Source: Balaenoptera acutorostrata (Eukaryota > Chordata > Mammalia > Artiodactyla > Balaenopteridae). From it: 64,000 nucleotides of DNA. Below are positions 46,837 through 57,721 of this stretch, piece after piece. Made by a program: the position numbers and the translations under genes. How positions within the stretch are numbered: the stretch's first letter is position 1; each line of letters opens with the position of its first letter. Location: positions 38,113,641 through 38,177,640 of the forward strand of contig NC_080074.1 of assembly GCF_949987535.1 (NCBI RefSeq). Direction: 5' to 3'. The notes beneath the pieces were generated by a model, which saw only the letters and a program-made list of their open reading frames with translations, was not told where the DNA came from and made no database searches.

Positions 46837-48794
46837 GGTGGGTGGCGGAGGGGGGAAGCTTTGGAGCCACGGAGGAGAGCGCAGCCACAGGGGTGCGGAG
46901 GGCAAAGCGGAGAGGTTCCCGCACGGAGGATCAGTGCCGACCAGCACTCACCAGCCCGAGAGGCTTGTCTGCTCACCCGCCGGGGCGGGCGGGGCTGGGA
47001 GCTGAGGCTCAGCTTCGGTCAGATCACAGGGAGAGGACTGGGGCTGGCGGCGTGAACACAGCCTGAAGGGTTTAGTGCACCACAGGTAGCCGGAAGTGAG
47101 TCCGGGAAAAAGTCTGCAGCTGCCGAAGAGGCAAGAGACTTTTTCTTGTCTCTTTGTTTCGCGGCGTGCAAGGAGAGGGGATTCAGAGCGCCGCCTAAAC
47201 GAACTCCAGAGAAGGGCGCGAGCCGCGGCTATCAGCGCGGATCCCACAGCAACAGGGGCGCAGAGGGAAAAACGGAGAGACTCCCGCACAGAGGCTCGGC
47301 GCCGAGCAGCGCTCACCAGCCCGAGAGGCTTGTCTGCTCACCCGCCGGGGCGGGCGGGGCTGGGAGCTGAGGCTCGGCTTCGGTTGGATCGCAGGGAGAG
47401 GACTGGGGCTGGCAGCGTGAACACAGCCTGAAGGGGTTGGCGCACCACAGCTAGCCGGGAGGGAGACCGGGAAAAGGTCTGCAGCTGCCGAAGAGGCAAG
47501 AGACTTTTTCTTGCCTCTTTGTTTTGCTGCGTGCAAGGAGAGGGGATTCAGAGCGCCGCCTAAACGAACTCCAGAGAAGGGCGCGAGCCGCGGCGTTCAG
47601 CGCGGACCCCAGAGACGGGCGTGAGACGCTGGGGCTGCTGCTGCCGCCTCCAGAAAGCCTGTGTGTGAGCACAGGTCACTCTCCACACCTCCCCTCCCGG
47701 GAGCCTGTGCAGCCCGCCACTGCCAGGGTCCCGGGATCCGGGGACAACATCCCCGGGAGAACGCACTGCACGCCTCGAGCTGGTGCAACGTCACGCCGGC
47801 CTCTGACGCTGCAGGCTCGCCTCGCCTCCTCCGTACCGCTCCCTCCCCGCGGCCTGGGTGAGCCAGAGCCCCCGAAGCAGCTGCTCCTTTAACCCCGTCC
47901 TGTCTGGGTGGGGAACAGACGCCCTCAGGCGACCTACACGCAGAGGAGGGTCCAAATCCAAAGCTGAACCCCAGGAGCTGTGCGAACAGGGAAGAGAAGG
48001 GGAAATCTCTCCCAGCAGCCTCAGAAGCAGCGGATTAAAGCTCCACAAACAACGTGATGTGCCTGCATCTGCTGAATACCTGAACAGACAACGAATCAGC
48101 CCAAATTCAGGAGGGGGACTCTGGGAGCAGGAGATATTAATTTTTCCCCTTTTCCTTTTTTTTGTGAGTGTATATGTATATGCTTCTGGGTGAGATTTTG
48201 TCTGTATAGCTTTGCTTTACAATAGCTTTATTTTACTTCACTATATTATAGCCTCTTTCTTTCTTTCTTTCTATTTTTTCTCCCTTTTACTCTGAGCCAT
48301 GTGGATGAAAGGCTCTTGGTGCTACAGGCAGGCATCAGGGCTGTGCCTCTGAGGTGGGAGAGCCAACTTCGGAACACTGGTCCACAAGAGACCTCCCAGC
48401 TCCACGTAATACCAAACGGCAAAAATCTCCCAGAGATCTCCATCTCAACATCAAGACCCAGCTTCACTCGACGACCAGCAAGCTACAGTGCTGGACACCC
48501 TATGCCAAACAACTAGCTAGACAGGAACACAACCCCATCCATTAGCAGAGAGGCTGCCTAAAATCAAAATAAGGCCACAGACGCCCCAAAATACACCACC
48601 AGACGTGGACGTGCCCACCAGAAAGACAAGATCTAGCCTCATCCACCAGAACTCAGGCACTAGTTCCCTCCACCAGGAAGCCTACACAACCCACTGAACC
48701 AACCTTAGCCGCTGGGGACAGATACCAAAAACAACGGGAACTACGAACCTGCAGCCTGTGAAAAGGAGACCCCAAACACAGTAAGATAGGCAAA
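46837..48794 (+). promoter_or_regulatory. L1-B 5'UTR, CpG-rich internal promoter region
   Basis: The only strongly CpG-rich DNA in the window (about 46850-47900). It has two tandem 365-bp monomers, then a unique GC-rich part (47590-48110), then a T-rich stretch (48120-48290) with a (TTTC)n run near 48256, and a final A/C-rich leader to ORF1. Tandem monomers are a known promoter design in mouse L1, where each monomer adds promoter strength. Here the role is inferred from position and CpG content. In a mammalian genome such a region is expected to be a target for DNA methylation. Confidence 0.85.
46855..47590. repeat. Two 365-bp tandem monomers in the L1-B 5'UTR
   Basis: The sequence repeats with a period of exactly 365 bp over most of two units. 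For example 'aggggtgcgg' at 46889 pairs with 'aggggcgcag' at 47254, and 'agccgcgg' at 47221 pairs with the same at 47586. The block 'cgagaggcttgtctgctcac' also occurs in both. The two units differ at scattered positions, so they are not an assembly echo. The first monomer is cut a few bases after the element's start, as expected for reverse transcription stopping within an array. Confidence 0.95.
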
Positions 48795-49688
48795 ATGAGA
48801 CGACAGAAAAACACACAGCAGATGAAGGAGCAGGCTCAAAACACACTGGACTTAACAAATGAAGAGGAAATAGGTAGTCTACCTGAAAAAGAATTCAGAA
48901 TAATGATAGTAAGGATGATCCAAAATCTTGGAAATAGAATACACAAAATGCAAGAAACATTTAACAAGGATGTAGAAGAACTAAAGAGGAACCAAGCAAT
49001 GATGAAAAACACAATAAATGAAATTAAAAATACTCTAGATGGGATCAATAGTAGAATAACTGAGGCAGAAGAAAGGACAAGTGACCTGGAAGATAAAATA
49101 GTGGAAATAACTACCACAGAGCAGAATAAAGAAAAAAGAATGAAAAGAACTGAGGACAGTCTCAGGGACCTCTGGGACAACATTAAACGTGCCAACATTC
49201 GAATTATAGGGGTACCAGAAGAAGAAGAGAAAAAGAAAGGGACTGAGAAAATTTTTGAAGAGATTATAGTTGAAAACTTCCCTAATATGGGAAAGGAAAT
49301 AGTTAATCAAGTCCTGGAAGCACAGAGAGTCCCATACAGGATAAACCCAAGGAGGAACACGCCAAGACACATATTAATCAAACTGTCAAAAATTAAATAT
49401 AAGGAAAACATATTAAAGGCAGCAAGGGAAAAAAAACAAATAACACACAAGGGAATCCCCATAAGGTTAACATCTGATCTCTCAGCAGAAACTCTGCAAG
49501 CCAGAAGGGAGTGGCAGGATATACTTAAAGTCATGAAGGAGAAAAACCTACAACCAAGATTACTCTACCCAGCAAGGATCTCATTCAGATTCGATGGAGA
49601 AATTAAAACCTTTACAGACAAGCAAAAGCTGAGAGAGTTCAGCACCACCAAACCAGCTTTACAACAAATGCTAAAGGAAATTCTCTAG
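48795..49688 (+). CDS. L1 ORF1 protein (RNA-binding chaperone), intact, 297 aa
   Basis: Same role as the ORF1p of L1-A: trimeric binding of L1 RNA. It has the N-terminal region (1-45), a coiled coil with RITEAE and RTSDLE trimer-type motifs, an RRM beginning [12 protein letters not shown], a [11 protein letters not shown] strand and the C-terminal domain with [16 protein letters not shown] and [17 protein letters not shown]. It is four residues shorter than the L1-A protein, owing to a 12-nt gap near 48935 at the start of the coiled coil ([10 protein letters not shown] against [14 protein letters not shown]). Most differences between the two proteins lie in the coil; the C-terminal half is nearly identical. 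The frame is uninterrupted, so this protein could still be made. Confidence 0.96.
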   Translation: MRRQKNTQQMKEQAQNTLDLTNEEEIGSLPEKEFRIMIVRMIQNLGNRIHKMQETFNKDVEELKRNQAMMKNTINEIKNTLDGINSRITEAEERTSDLEDKIVEITTTEQNKEKRMKRTEDSLRDLWDNIKRANIRIIGVPEEEEKKKGTEKIFEEIIVENFPNMGKEIVNQVLEAQRVPYRINPRRNTPRHILIKLSKIKYKENILKAAREKKQITHKGIPIRLTSDLSAETLQARREWQDILKVMKEKNLQPRLLYPARISFRFDGEIKTFTDKQKLREFSTTKPALQQMLKEIL

Positions 49689-49746
49689 GCAAGAAACACA
49701 AGAGAAGGAAAACACCTACAATAACAAACCCAATACATTTAAGAAA

Positions 49747-52700
49747 ATGGGAATAGGAACATACATATCGATAATTACCTTGAATGTAAATGGATTAAAT
49801 GCTCCCACCAAAAGACACAGGCTGGCTGAATGGATACAAAAACAAGACCCATATATATGCTGTCTACAAGAGACCCACTTCAGACCTAGGGACACATACA
49901 GACTGAAAGTGAGGGGATGGAAAAAGATATTCCATGCAAATGGAAATCAAAAGAAAGCTGGAGTAGCAATTCTCATATCAGACAAAATAGACTTTAAAAT
50001 AAAGACTATTACAAGAGACAAAGAAGGACACTATATAATGATCAAGGGATCGATCCAAGAGGAAGGTATAACAATTGTAAATATTTATGCACCCAACATA
50101 GGAGCACCTCAATACATAAGGCAAATACTAACAGCCATAAAAGGGGAAATTGACAGCAACACAATCATAGTAGGGGACTTTAACACCCCACTTTCACCAA
50201 TGGACAGATCATCCAAAATGAAAATAAATAAGGAAACACAAGCTTTAAATGATACATTAAACAATATGGACTTAATTGATATTTATAGGACATTCCACCC
50301 AAAAACAACAGAATACACATTTTTCTCAAGTGCTCATGGAACATTCTCCAGGATAGATCATATCTTGGGTCACAAATCAAGCCTTGGTAAATTTAAGAAA
50401 ATTGAAATCGTATCAAGTATCTTTTCCGACCACAACGCTATGAGACTAGATATCAATTACAGGAAAAGATCTGTAAAAAATACAAACACATGGAGGCTAC
50501 ACAATACATTACTTAATAACGAAGTGATTACTGAAGAAATCAAAGGGGAAATCAAAAAATACCTAGAAAAAAATGACAATGGATACACGACGACCCAAAA
50601 CCTATGGGACACAGCAAAAGCAGTGCTAAGAGGGAAGTTTATAGCAATACAAGCCTACCTCAAGAAACAGGAAACATCTCGAATAAACAACCTAACCTTG
50701 CACCTAAAGCAATTAGAGAAAGAAGAACAAAAAAACCCCAAAGCTAGCAGAAGGAAAGAAATTATAAAGATCAGGTCAGAAATAAATGAAAAAGAAATGA
50801 AGGAAACAATAGCAAAAATCAATGAAACTAAAAGCTGGTTCTTTGAGAAGATAAACAAAATTGATAAACCATTAGCCAGACTCATCAAGAGAAAAAGGGA
50901 GAAGACTCAGATTAATAGAATTAGAAATGAAAAAGGAGAAGTAACCACTGACACTGCAGAAATACAAAAGATCATGAGAGACTACTACAAGCAACTCTAT
51001 GCCAATAAAATGGACAACCTGGAAGAAATGGACAGATTCTTAGAAATGCACAAACTGCCGAGACTGAACCAGGAAGAAATAGAAAATATGAACAGACCAA
51101 TCACAAGCACTGAAATTGAAACTGTGATTAAAAACCTTCCAACAAACAAAAGCCCAGGACCAGATGGCTTCACAGGCGAATTCTATCAAACATTTAGAGA
51201 AGAGCTAACACCTATCCTTCTCAAACTCTTCCAAAATATTGCAGAGGGAGGAACACTCCCAAACTCATTCTACGAGGCCACCATCACCCTGATACCAAAA
51301 CCAGACAAAGATGTCACAAAGAAAGAAAACTACAGGCCAATATCACTGATGAACATAGATGCAAAAATCCTCAACAAAATACTAGCAAACAGAATCCAAC
51401 AGCACATTAAAAGGATCATACACCATGATCAAGTGGGGTTTATCCCAGGAATGCAAGGATTCTTCAATATACGCAAATCAATCAATGTGATACACCATAT
51501 TAACAAATTGAAGGAGAAAAACCATATGATCATCTCAATAGATGCAGAGAAAGCTTTCGACAAAATTCAACACCCATTTATGATAAAAGCCCTGCAGAAA
51601 GTAGGCATAGAGGGAACTTTCCTCAACATAATAAAGGCCATATATGACAAACCCACAGCCAACATTGTCCTCAATGGTGAAAAACTGAAACCATTTCCAC
51701 TAAGATCAGGAACAAGACAAGGTTGCCCACTCTCACCACTATTATTCAACATAGTTTTGGAAGTGTTAGCCACAGCAATCAGAGAAGACAAAGAAATAAA
51801 AGGAATCCAAATCGGAAAAGAAGAAGTAAAGCTGTCACTATTTGCAGATGACATGATACTCTACATAGAGAATCCTAAAGATGCTACCAGAAAACTCCTA
51901 GAGCTAATCAATGAATTTGGTAAAGTAGCAGGATACAAAATTAATGCACAGAAATCTCTTGCATTTCTATACACTAATGATGAAAAATCTGAAAGTGAAA
52001 TTAAGAAAACACTCCCATTTACCATTGCAACAAAAAGAATAAAATATCTAGGAATAAACCTACCTAAGGAGACAAAAGACCTGTATGCAGAAAATTATAA
52101 GACACTGATGAAAGAAATTAAAGATGATACAAATAGATGGAGAGATATACCATGTTCCTGGATTGGAAGAATCAACATTGTGAAAATGACTCTACTACCC
52201 AAAGCAATCTACAGATTCAATGCAATCCCTATCAAACTACCACTGGCATTTTTCACAGAACTAGAACAAAAAATTTCACAATTTGTATGGAAACACAAAA
52301 GACCCCGAATAGCCAAAGCAATCTTGAGAACGAAAAATGGAGCTGGGGGAATCAGGCTCCCTGACTTCAGACTATATTACAAAGCTTCAGTAATCAAGAC
52401 AGTTTGGTACTGGCACAAAAACAGAAATATAGATCAATGGAACAGGATAGAAAGCCCAGAGATAAACCCACACACATATGGTCACCTTATCTTTGATAAA
52501 GGAGGCAAGCATATACAGTGGAGAAGAGACAGCCTCTTCAATAAGTGGTGCTGGGAAAATTGGACAGGAACATGTAAAAGTATGAAATTAGAACACTCCC
52601 TGACACCATGCACAAAAATAAACTCAAAATGGATTAAAGACCTAAGTGTAAGGCCAGACACTATCAAACTCTTAGAGGAAAACATAGGCAGAACACTCTA

Positions 52701-53569
52701 TGACATACATCACAGCAAGATTCTTTTTGACCCAGCTCCCAGAGAAATGGAAATAAGAACACAAATAAACAAATGGGACCTAATGAAACTTAAAAGCTTT
52801 TGCACAGCAAAGGAAACCATAAACAAGACCAAAAGACAACCCTCAGAATGGGAGAAAATATTTGCAAATGAAGCAACTGACAAAGGATTAATCTCCAAGA
52901 TTTACAAGCAGCTCATGCAGCTCAATAAGAAAAAAACGAACAACCCAATCCAAAAATGGGCAGAAGATCTAAATAGACATTTCTCCAAAGGAGATATACA
53001 GATGGCCTACAGACACATGAAAGAATGCTCAACATCATTAATCATTAGAGAAATGCAAATCAAAACTACAATGCGAGATCATCTCACACCGGTCAGAATG
53101 GCCATCATCAAAAAATCTAGAAACAATAAATGCTGGAGAGGGTGTGGAGGAAAGGGAACACTCTTGCACTGCTGGTGGGAATGTAAATTGATACAGCCAC
53201 TATGGAGAACAGTATGGAGGTTCCTTAAAAAACTACAAATAGAACTACCATACGTACGACCCAGCAATCCCACTACTGGGCATATACCCTGAGAAAACCA
53301 TAGGTCAAAAAGAGTCATGTACCAAAATGTTCATTGCAGCTCTATTTACAATAGCCAGGACATGGAAGCAACCTAAATGTCCATCGACAGATGAATGGAT
53401 AAAGAAGATGTGGCACATATATACAATGGAATATTACTCAGCCATAAAAAGAAATGAAATGGAGGTATTTGTAATGAGGTGGATGGAGTTAGAGTCTGTC
53501 ATACAGAGTGAAGTAAGTCAGAAAGAGAAAAACAAATACAGTATGCTAACACATATATACGGAATCTAA
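49747..53569 (+). pseudogene. L1 ORF2 with a 3' frameshift (otherwise intact)
   Basis: The frame is open from the ATG at 49747 to a stop at 53290-53292, giving 1181 aa against 1272 in L1-A. Endonuclease residues are present (N13, QETH, GDFNT, RIDH, SDHN), as are the RT FADD box (residues 699-702) and the cysteine region ([18 protein letters not shown]). At 53251-53258 'tacg' occurs twice in a row where L1-A has a single 'tatg'; this 4-bp tandem duplication shifts the frame just after 'IELPY'. The normal C-terminus ([18 protein letters not shown]...) remains open in the +1 frame at 53327-53569. The protein therefore loses about its last 90 residues. In human L1 the C-terminal segment is needed for efficient retrotransposition, so this copy is probably disabled or weak. 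Confidence 0.95.
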
Positions 53570-53943
53570 GGGGGAAAAAAAAAAAAAAAGGCCATGAAGA
53601 ACCTAGTGGCAAGATGGGAATAAAGACACAGACCTACTAGAGAGTGGACTTGAGGATATGGGGAGGGGGTGGGGTGAGATGTGACAGGGTAAGAGAGTGT
53701 CATGGACATATATACACTACCAAATGTAAAATAGATAACTAGTGGGAAGCAGCCGCATAGCACAGGGAGATCAACTCGGTGCTTTGTGACCACCTAGAGG
53801 GGTGGGATGGGGAGGGTGGGAGGGAGGGAGATGCAAGAGGGGAGAGAAATGGGAACATAGTGTATATGTATAACTGATTCACTTTGTTATAAAGCAGAAG
53901 CTAACACACTATTGTAAGGCAATTATACTTCAATAAAGATGTT
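53570..53943 (+). other. L1-B 3'UTR
   Basis: Starts with an A run (53573-53589), then a G-rich polypurine stretch ('gggaggggg', 'ggggagggtgggaggg' near 53811), a 'gaagcagccgcatagcacag' block, and ends with AATAAA at 53933 just before the A tail. The same 3'UTR type, more diverged, occurs at 56787-57300. It shares no obvious sequence with the 3'UTR of L1-A. Confidence 0.9.
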
Positions 53944-53953
53944 TAAAAAAAAA

Positions 53954-53964
53954 AAGAAGGGATA
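53954..53964. repeat. Target-site duplication of L1-B, right copy
   Basis: 11 bp 'aagaagggata' directly after the A tail, identical to 46826-46836. Confidence 0.9.
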
Positions 53965-55176
53965 AAATAATAAGCTATGAAGACAAGGCTTCAGTAGTTT
54001 GAAATGAATTTCCTTATAAAATACATTAAATAAATGAGAAAATATTAAGAAGACTGATCATGGTAGTAATGGGTTTTAAGTTTCATGAAATGCTGTGATA
54101 ACTAGGTCGGAACTTTCAAGTGGAAATTGAGTGATCATCCTTAGAGATGCAAAATATTCCTGGAATTTATAACAAGGATGTTATTAAAGTGCTCAGATAA
54201 ATATAATTCTGGCTCAAAATAATAAGCTTTCATTTATCATCTTAACTCTCAATAAAATTTGCCTCCAAATGTTTTTATGGAAAATAACATTCATTGTCTT
54301 ATAGTTTTTACAGTTTCTGGATGAGAACATCTGAAACCCTTCTAGGATTTAAAAAAATGTTTTTAAAGAGTTGAAAACCAGTGAAACTGCTGCTATAATG
54401 AGATATAATTAAAGAATTCATCTGTTTAAAACTTTGGTTCAATTCAGTCATTACTTCACTTCTCACATAACAATGTAACTCAATAAAGTTTGGGTTTATT
54501 GCCTACATTTGGCTGTGTCATTCCATCCTTTTATTATTTATGTCACTACTGGAAAGAAATCAATATCTGTTTATATGCTATAGCTGATAAAATTAAGGTT
54601 TCTTCATTATTAAGGTACATGATATAGTGACTCTAGTAAAAATCTAAAAATGAGAATCTCTATATTGTATTATAAGATTGTGACTTTCTCACTGGGTAAC
54701 AATACAAACATCAGTCTATCTTTTTCGATATTTCACTGCTGCAAGTGGAACTGAATGAGATAACATTTCTCTTCTACAAAGATATAGCCATCCTATCCTC
54801 CATAGCATTTTAACAATACTATGACTATTAATGATATAGTCTATTATTAATGTTACTATTTATTATATCCAATGTGTTCAAATATTTTTTAATGAAACAG
54901 TTTTCACCTGCCATCAGAGTGAGTCAACATAATTTAACTGATTTTTACTTGTAGTGGTGAAAAACTTACAATGTGGGAAAGAAACTAATATTTTTCTCAT
55001 GCAGTGAAAGAATGCACATGAAAGACACCATATTTGCAGACACTTTGAGAATAAGAGATGGATTTCAAAATTAAACATGCCTTTTAATTGAAATAAAAAA
55101 ATGTTTTAGTGTGTGACTTTAGTTTAATTTTTTAAATTATTCCAAGAAAAGGTAGAGTAATGTAAAATAAAGAAGC
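53965..55176. other. Unrecognised AT-rich stretch
   Basis: About 1.2 kb between L1-B and a SINE, with no recognised repeat, frame or RNA gene. Confidence 0.4.
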
Positions 55177-55477
55177 GGGGGCTTCCCTGGTGGCGCAGTG
55201 GTTGAGAATCTGCCTGCTAACGCAGGGGACACGGGTTCGAGCCCTGATCTGGGAAGATCCCACATGCTGCGGAGCAACTAGGCCCGTGAGCCACAACTAC
55301 TGAGCCTGCGCGTCTGGAGCCTGTGCTCCACAACGAGAGGCCGCGATAGTGAGAGGCCCGCACACCGCGATGAAGAGTGGCCCCCGCTTGCCGCAACTAG
55401 AGAAAGCCCTAGCACAGAAACGAAGACCCAACATAACAATCAATCAATCAATCAATAAATCTTTAAAAAAAAAAAAA
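55177..55477 (+). mobile_element. CHR-type tRNA-derived SINE
   Basis: About 300 bp: 'gcttccctggtggcgcagtg' at 55181, A box 'tggcgcagtggttgag', B box 'ggttcgagccc' at 55234-55244, a tRNA-unrelated body, an (AATC)n patch at 55439-55456 and an A tail ending at 55477. It retains more CpG sites than the copy at 46 kb and looks younger. No convincing target-site duplication was found. It depends on L1 enzymes for movement. Confidence 0.92.
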
Positions 55478-56786
55478 GCATAAATTTTGACTAGTTTTAC
55501 TCTCTTTTTTATTATAGTGATTATCCATACGTGAAAACCCTTTGTAAACTGTGAAGCCATATACAAAGATTTTCTTATTAGTGTATTCCTATTCTGGTAA
55601 TTATTAATAGATTGATTCTTTTTATCAAAACTTGTGGTAACAGGAGAGTAAACATTAAGGATGGGGTTTATGAAACTGTGAAATTTTATTTTCATTTGCC
55701 ATAAAGTTTGATAATTATACACCCACACATCCTGGCCCCAAACCCTTTTGAAGTAGCATACTCTGCATATTCATTATTTAATTAATACATTGTTAATTAA
55801 CTAATTTGATATTTTTATTATTTTTATTATAGACTAGGTGCTATATAAAATATAAATTGTAGCCCATCATTTAAGTCACATGCATTTAATTAGGTTTTGA
55901 AAATCCTAATTACAAAATGATTCAGTGACTTAGCATAGAATTAAAGAAATTTTTTCCTGTATTACTGAAACAGCTTTTCTTAAAGCATCTTTTTGTTCTT
56001 CACTGTGAACTTTAGCCATACAATGTAAAGGTAAACGGAAAAAAATAACTTGAAAGATAATTCAGTATGGCATGTGAAGTGGAATAATTAATTCTTCCAC
56101 ACTATACCATATTAAGGGAAATGTCCTATCTCAAGTGAACTTGGGAGTGAGAAATGCAGGGAAATTAATTAGTGTAGAGGAGGGCATTTATCATAAAGTG
56201 GAGATGAGGAATGAAGGGTGCTTGTGAACAAGAAGTAACTGGAAATGGTGATGATATCCAAAGGACAGAGCTTGTCAACAGGAACTCTTAGCCCATAGCA
56301 TTGCTTCATGCCAGGCAAGGGTCATTTTCTGATTCCTAGAGGTCATCTAGTTCCCTGGAGCACATGAAGAGAGGCTGGTATCAGGGAGAAGGAACCACTC
56401 TCAGGAGGGTGGAAATTAGAAGTACTAGGCAGAGTGTCACCAGCTACATGGACAGAGGTTCAGAGGAAAACTCCAACCCTATGAAGGGAATTGGAGACAT
56501 CTGGGGAACTATAGTAGAATCATCAGACTATGCAAATATGACAGAAGTAAGGGGAAGATGCAGCTCACAGGGCCCTAAGGTACTCAGGAATCTCTTCTAA
56601 ACTGTAGCTCCAAAACTTGTCTTGAGGAGGCTGATTCCAGAATCATACTGCTGACTTCCACACATTTCAATGGAATAAGTAAAATATAATGGAGGCATCA
56701 GTGACTGTAGCTGAACCATGAAAAATTCTCAGTAACTTCAAAACACTAGAAATTGTACAGAGCACATACTCTGGCCAGACTGTATG
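55478..56786. other. Unrecognised stretch of about 1.3 kb
   Basis: AT-rich to 56100, more balanced after. A 78-codon frame (56364-56600) has no recognisable domain. Confidence 0.4.
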
Positions 56787-57300
56787 TGTAGTGAGGTGGA
56801 TGGACCTAGAGTCTGTCATACAGAGTGAAGTAAATCAGAAAGAGAAAAACAAATACTGTATGCTAACGCATATATATGGAATCTTAAAAAAAAAAAAGAA
56901 AGAAAATGGTAGTGATGAACCTAGTTGCAGGGCAGGCATAAAGAGGTAGACATAGAGAATGGACTTGATGACGGGGTGGGAGGGCGAAGCTGGGGCGAAG
57001 TGAGAGTAGCATCGATGTATATACACTACCAAATGTAAAATAGTTGCCTGGTGGGAAGCAGCCGCATAGCACAGGGAGATCGGCTCAGTGCTTTGCGATG
57101 ACCTAGAGGGGTGGGATAGGGAGGATGGGAGAGAGGCTCAAGAGGGAGGAGATATGGGGACATGTGTATGCATATGGCTGATTAGCTTTGCTGTGCAACA
57201 GAAACTAACATGGTATTGTGAAGCAATTATAAAAAATAAAGATGTATTAAAAATATATATATATATATAAAATACAATAAATAAATATATAAAAATATAA
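56787..57300 (+). mobile_element. 5'-truncated L1 tail of lineage B
   Basis: Starts within the last ~35 codons of ORF2 ('gtgaggtggatggacc' near 56791, then '..agtctgtcatacagagtgaa') and runs through a lineage-B 3'UTR with the 'gaagcagccgcatagcacag' block (57055-57074) to an A/T-rich tail that includes a (TA)n run at 57254-57272. More diverged than L1-B, hence older. No target-site duplication was recognised. Confidence 0.88.
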
Positions 57301-57372
57301 TCATGTAAAATGAGATACACAAAATAATGATAGATAGTTGGGATCTGTTGGTTCAGAAAGGAAATCAATTTC

Positions 57373-57683
57373 AAAATTGCTGAGTCTTGACATGGAGAAC
57401 AGACTTGTGGTTGCCAAGGGGGACGGGAGTGGGAGAGGGCAGGACTGGGAGTGTGGGATTAACAGACGTAAACTATTACATATAGGACGGATAAACAACA
57501 AGGTCCTACTGTACAGCACAGGGAACTATATTCAATATCCTATGGTAAACCATAACAGAAAAGAATATGAAAAAAAAAGAATGTCTCTATGTGTATAACT
57601 GAGCCACTTTGCTGTAGAGGTTGGCACAACATTGTAAATCAACTATACTTCAATAAAAAATAAATTAAAAAATTGCTGAGTCT
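57373..57683 (+). mobile_element. Short 5'-truncated L1 tail with 15-bp TSD
   Basis: About 280 bases of L1 3'UTR (57388-57668) with the 'gtacagcacagggaactata' block near 57510 and an end '..aactatacttcaataaaaa' with AATAAA, followed by an A-rich tail. A 15-bp target-site duplication 'aaaattgctgagtct' lies at 57373-57387 and 57669-57683. The 3'UTR differs from those of both L1-A and L1-B, making a third type in the window; fragments of the same type are at 22975-23075 and 63845-64000 (both antisense). Confidence 0.92.
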
Positions 57684-57721
57684 CTAGGAAATAATAATAA
57701 AAGTCAAAAACCTATGTGTGG

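Larger units (their letters stand above)
46826..53964 (+). mobile_element. Full-length L1 (L1-B) with monomeric 5'UTR, ORF2 frameshifted
   Basis: A second complete sense-strand L1, of a different lineage. Parts: 5'UTR of 1958 bp (46837-48794), ORF1 (48795-49688), a 58-nt spacer, ORF2 (49747-53569, broken by a 4-bp duplication at 53251), 3'UTR (53570-53943) and A tail. An 11-bp target-site duplication 'aagaagggata' lies at 46826-46836 and 53954-53964, at an insertion site TT|AAGA. The 3'UTR ends '..gcaattatacttcaataaag' with AATAAA, unlike L1-A. The ORFs are close to those of L1-A but both UTRs are unrelated to it. The perfect short duplication and near-intact ORFs indicate a fairly recent insertion that now has one visible inactivating lesion. 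Confidence 0.96.
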
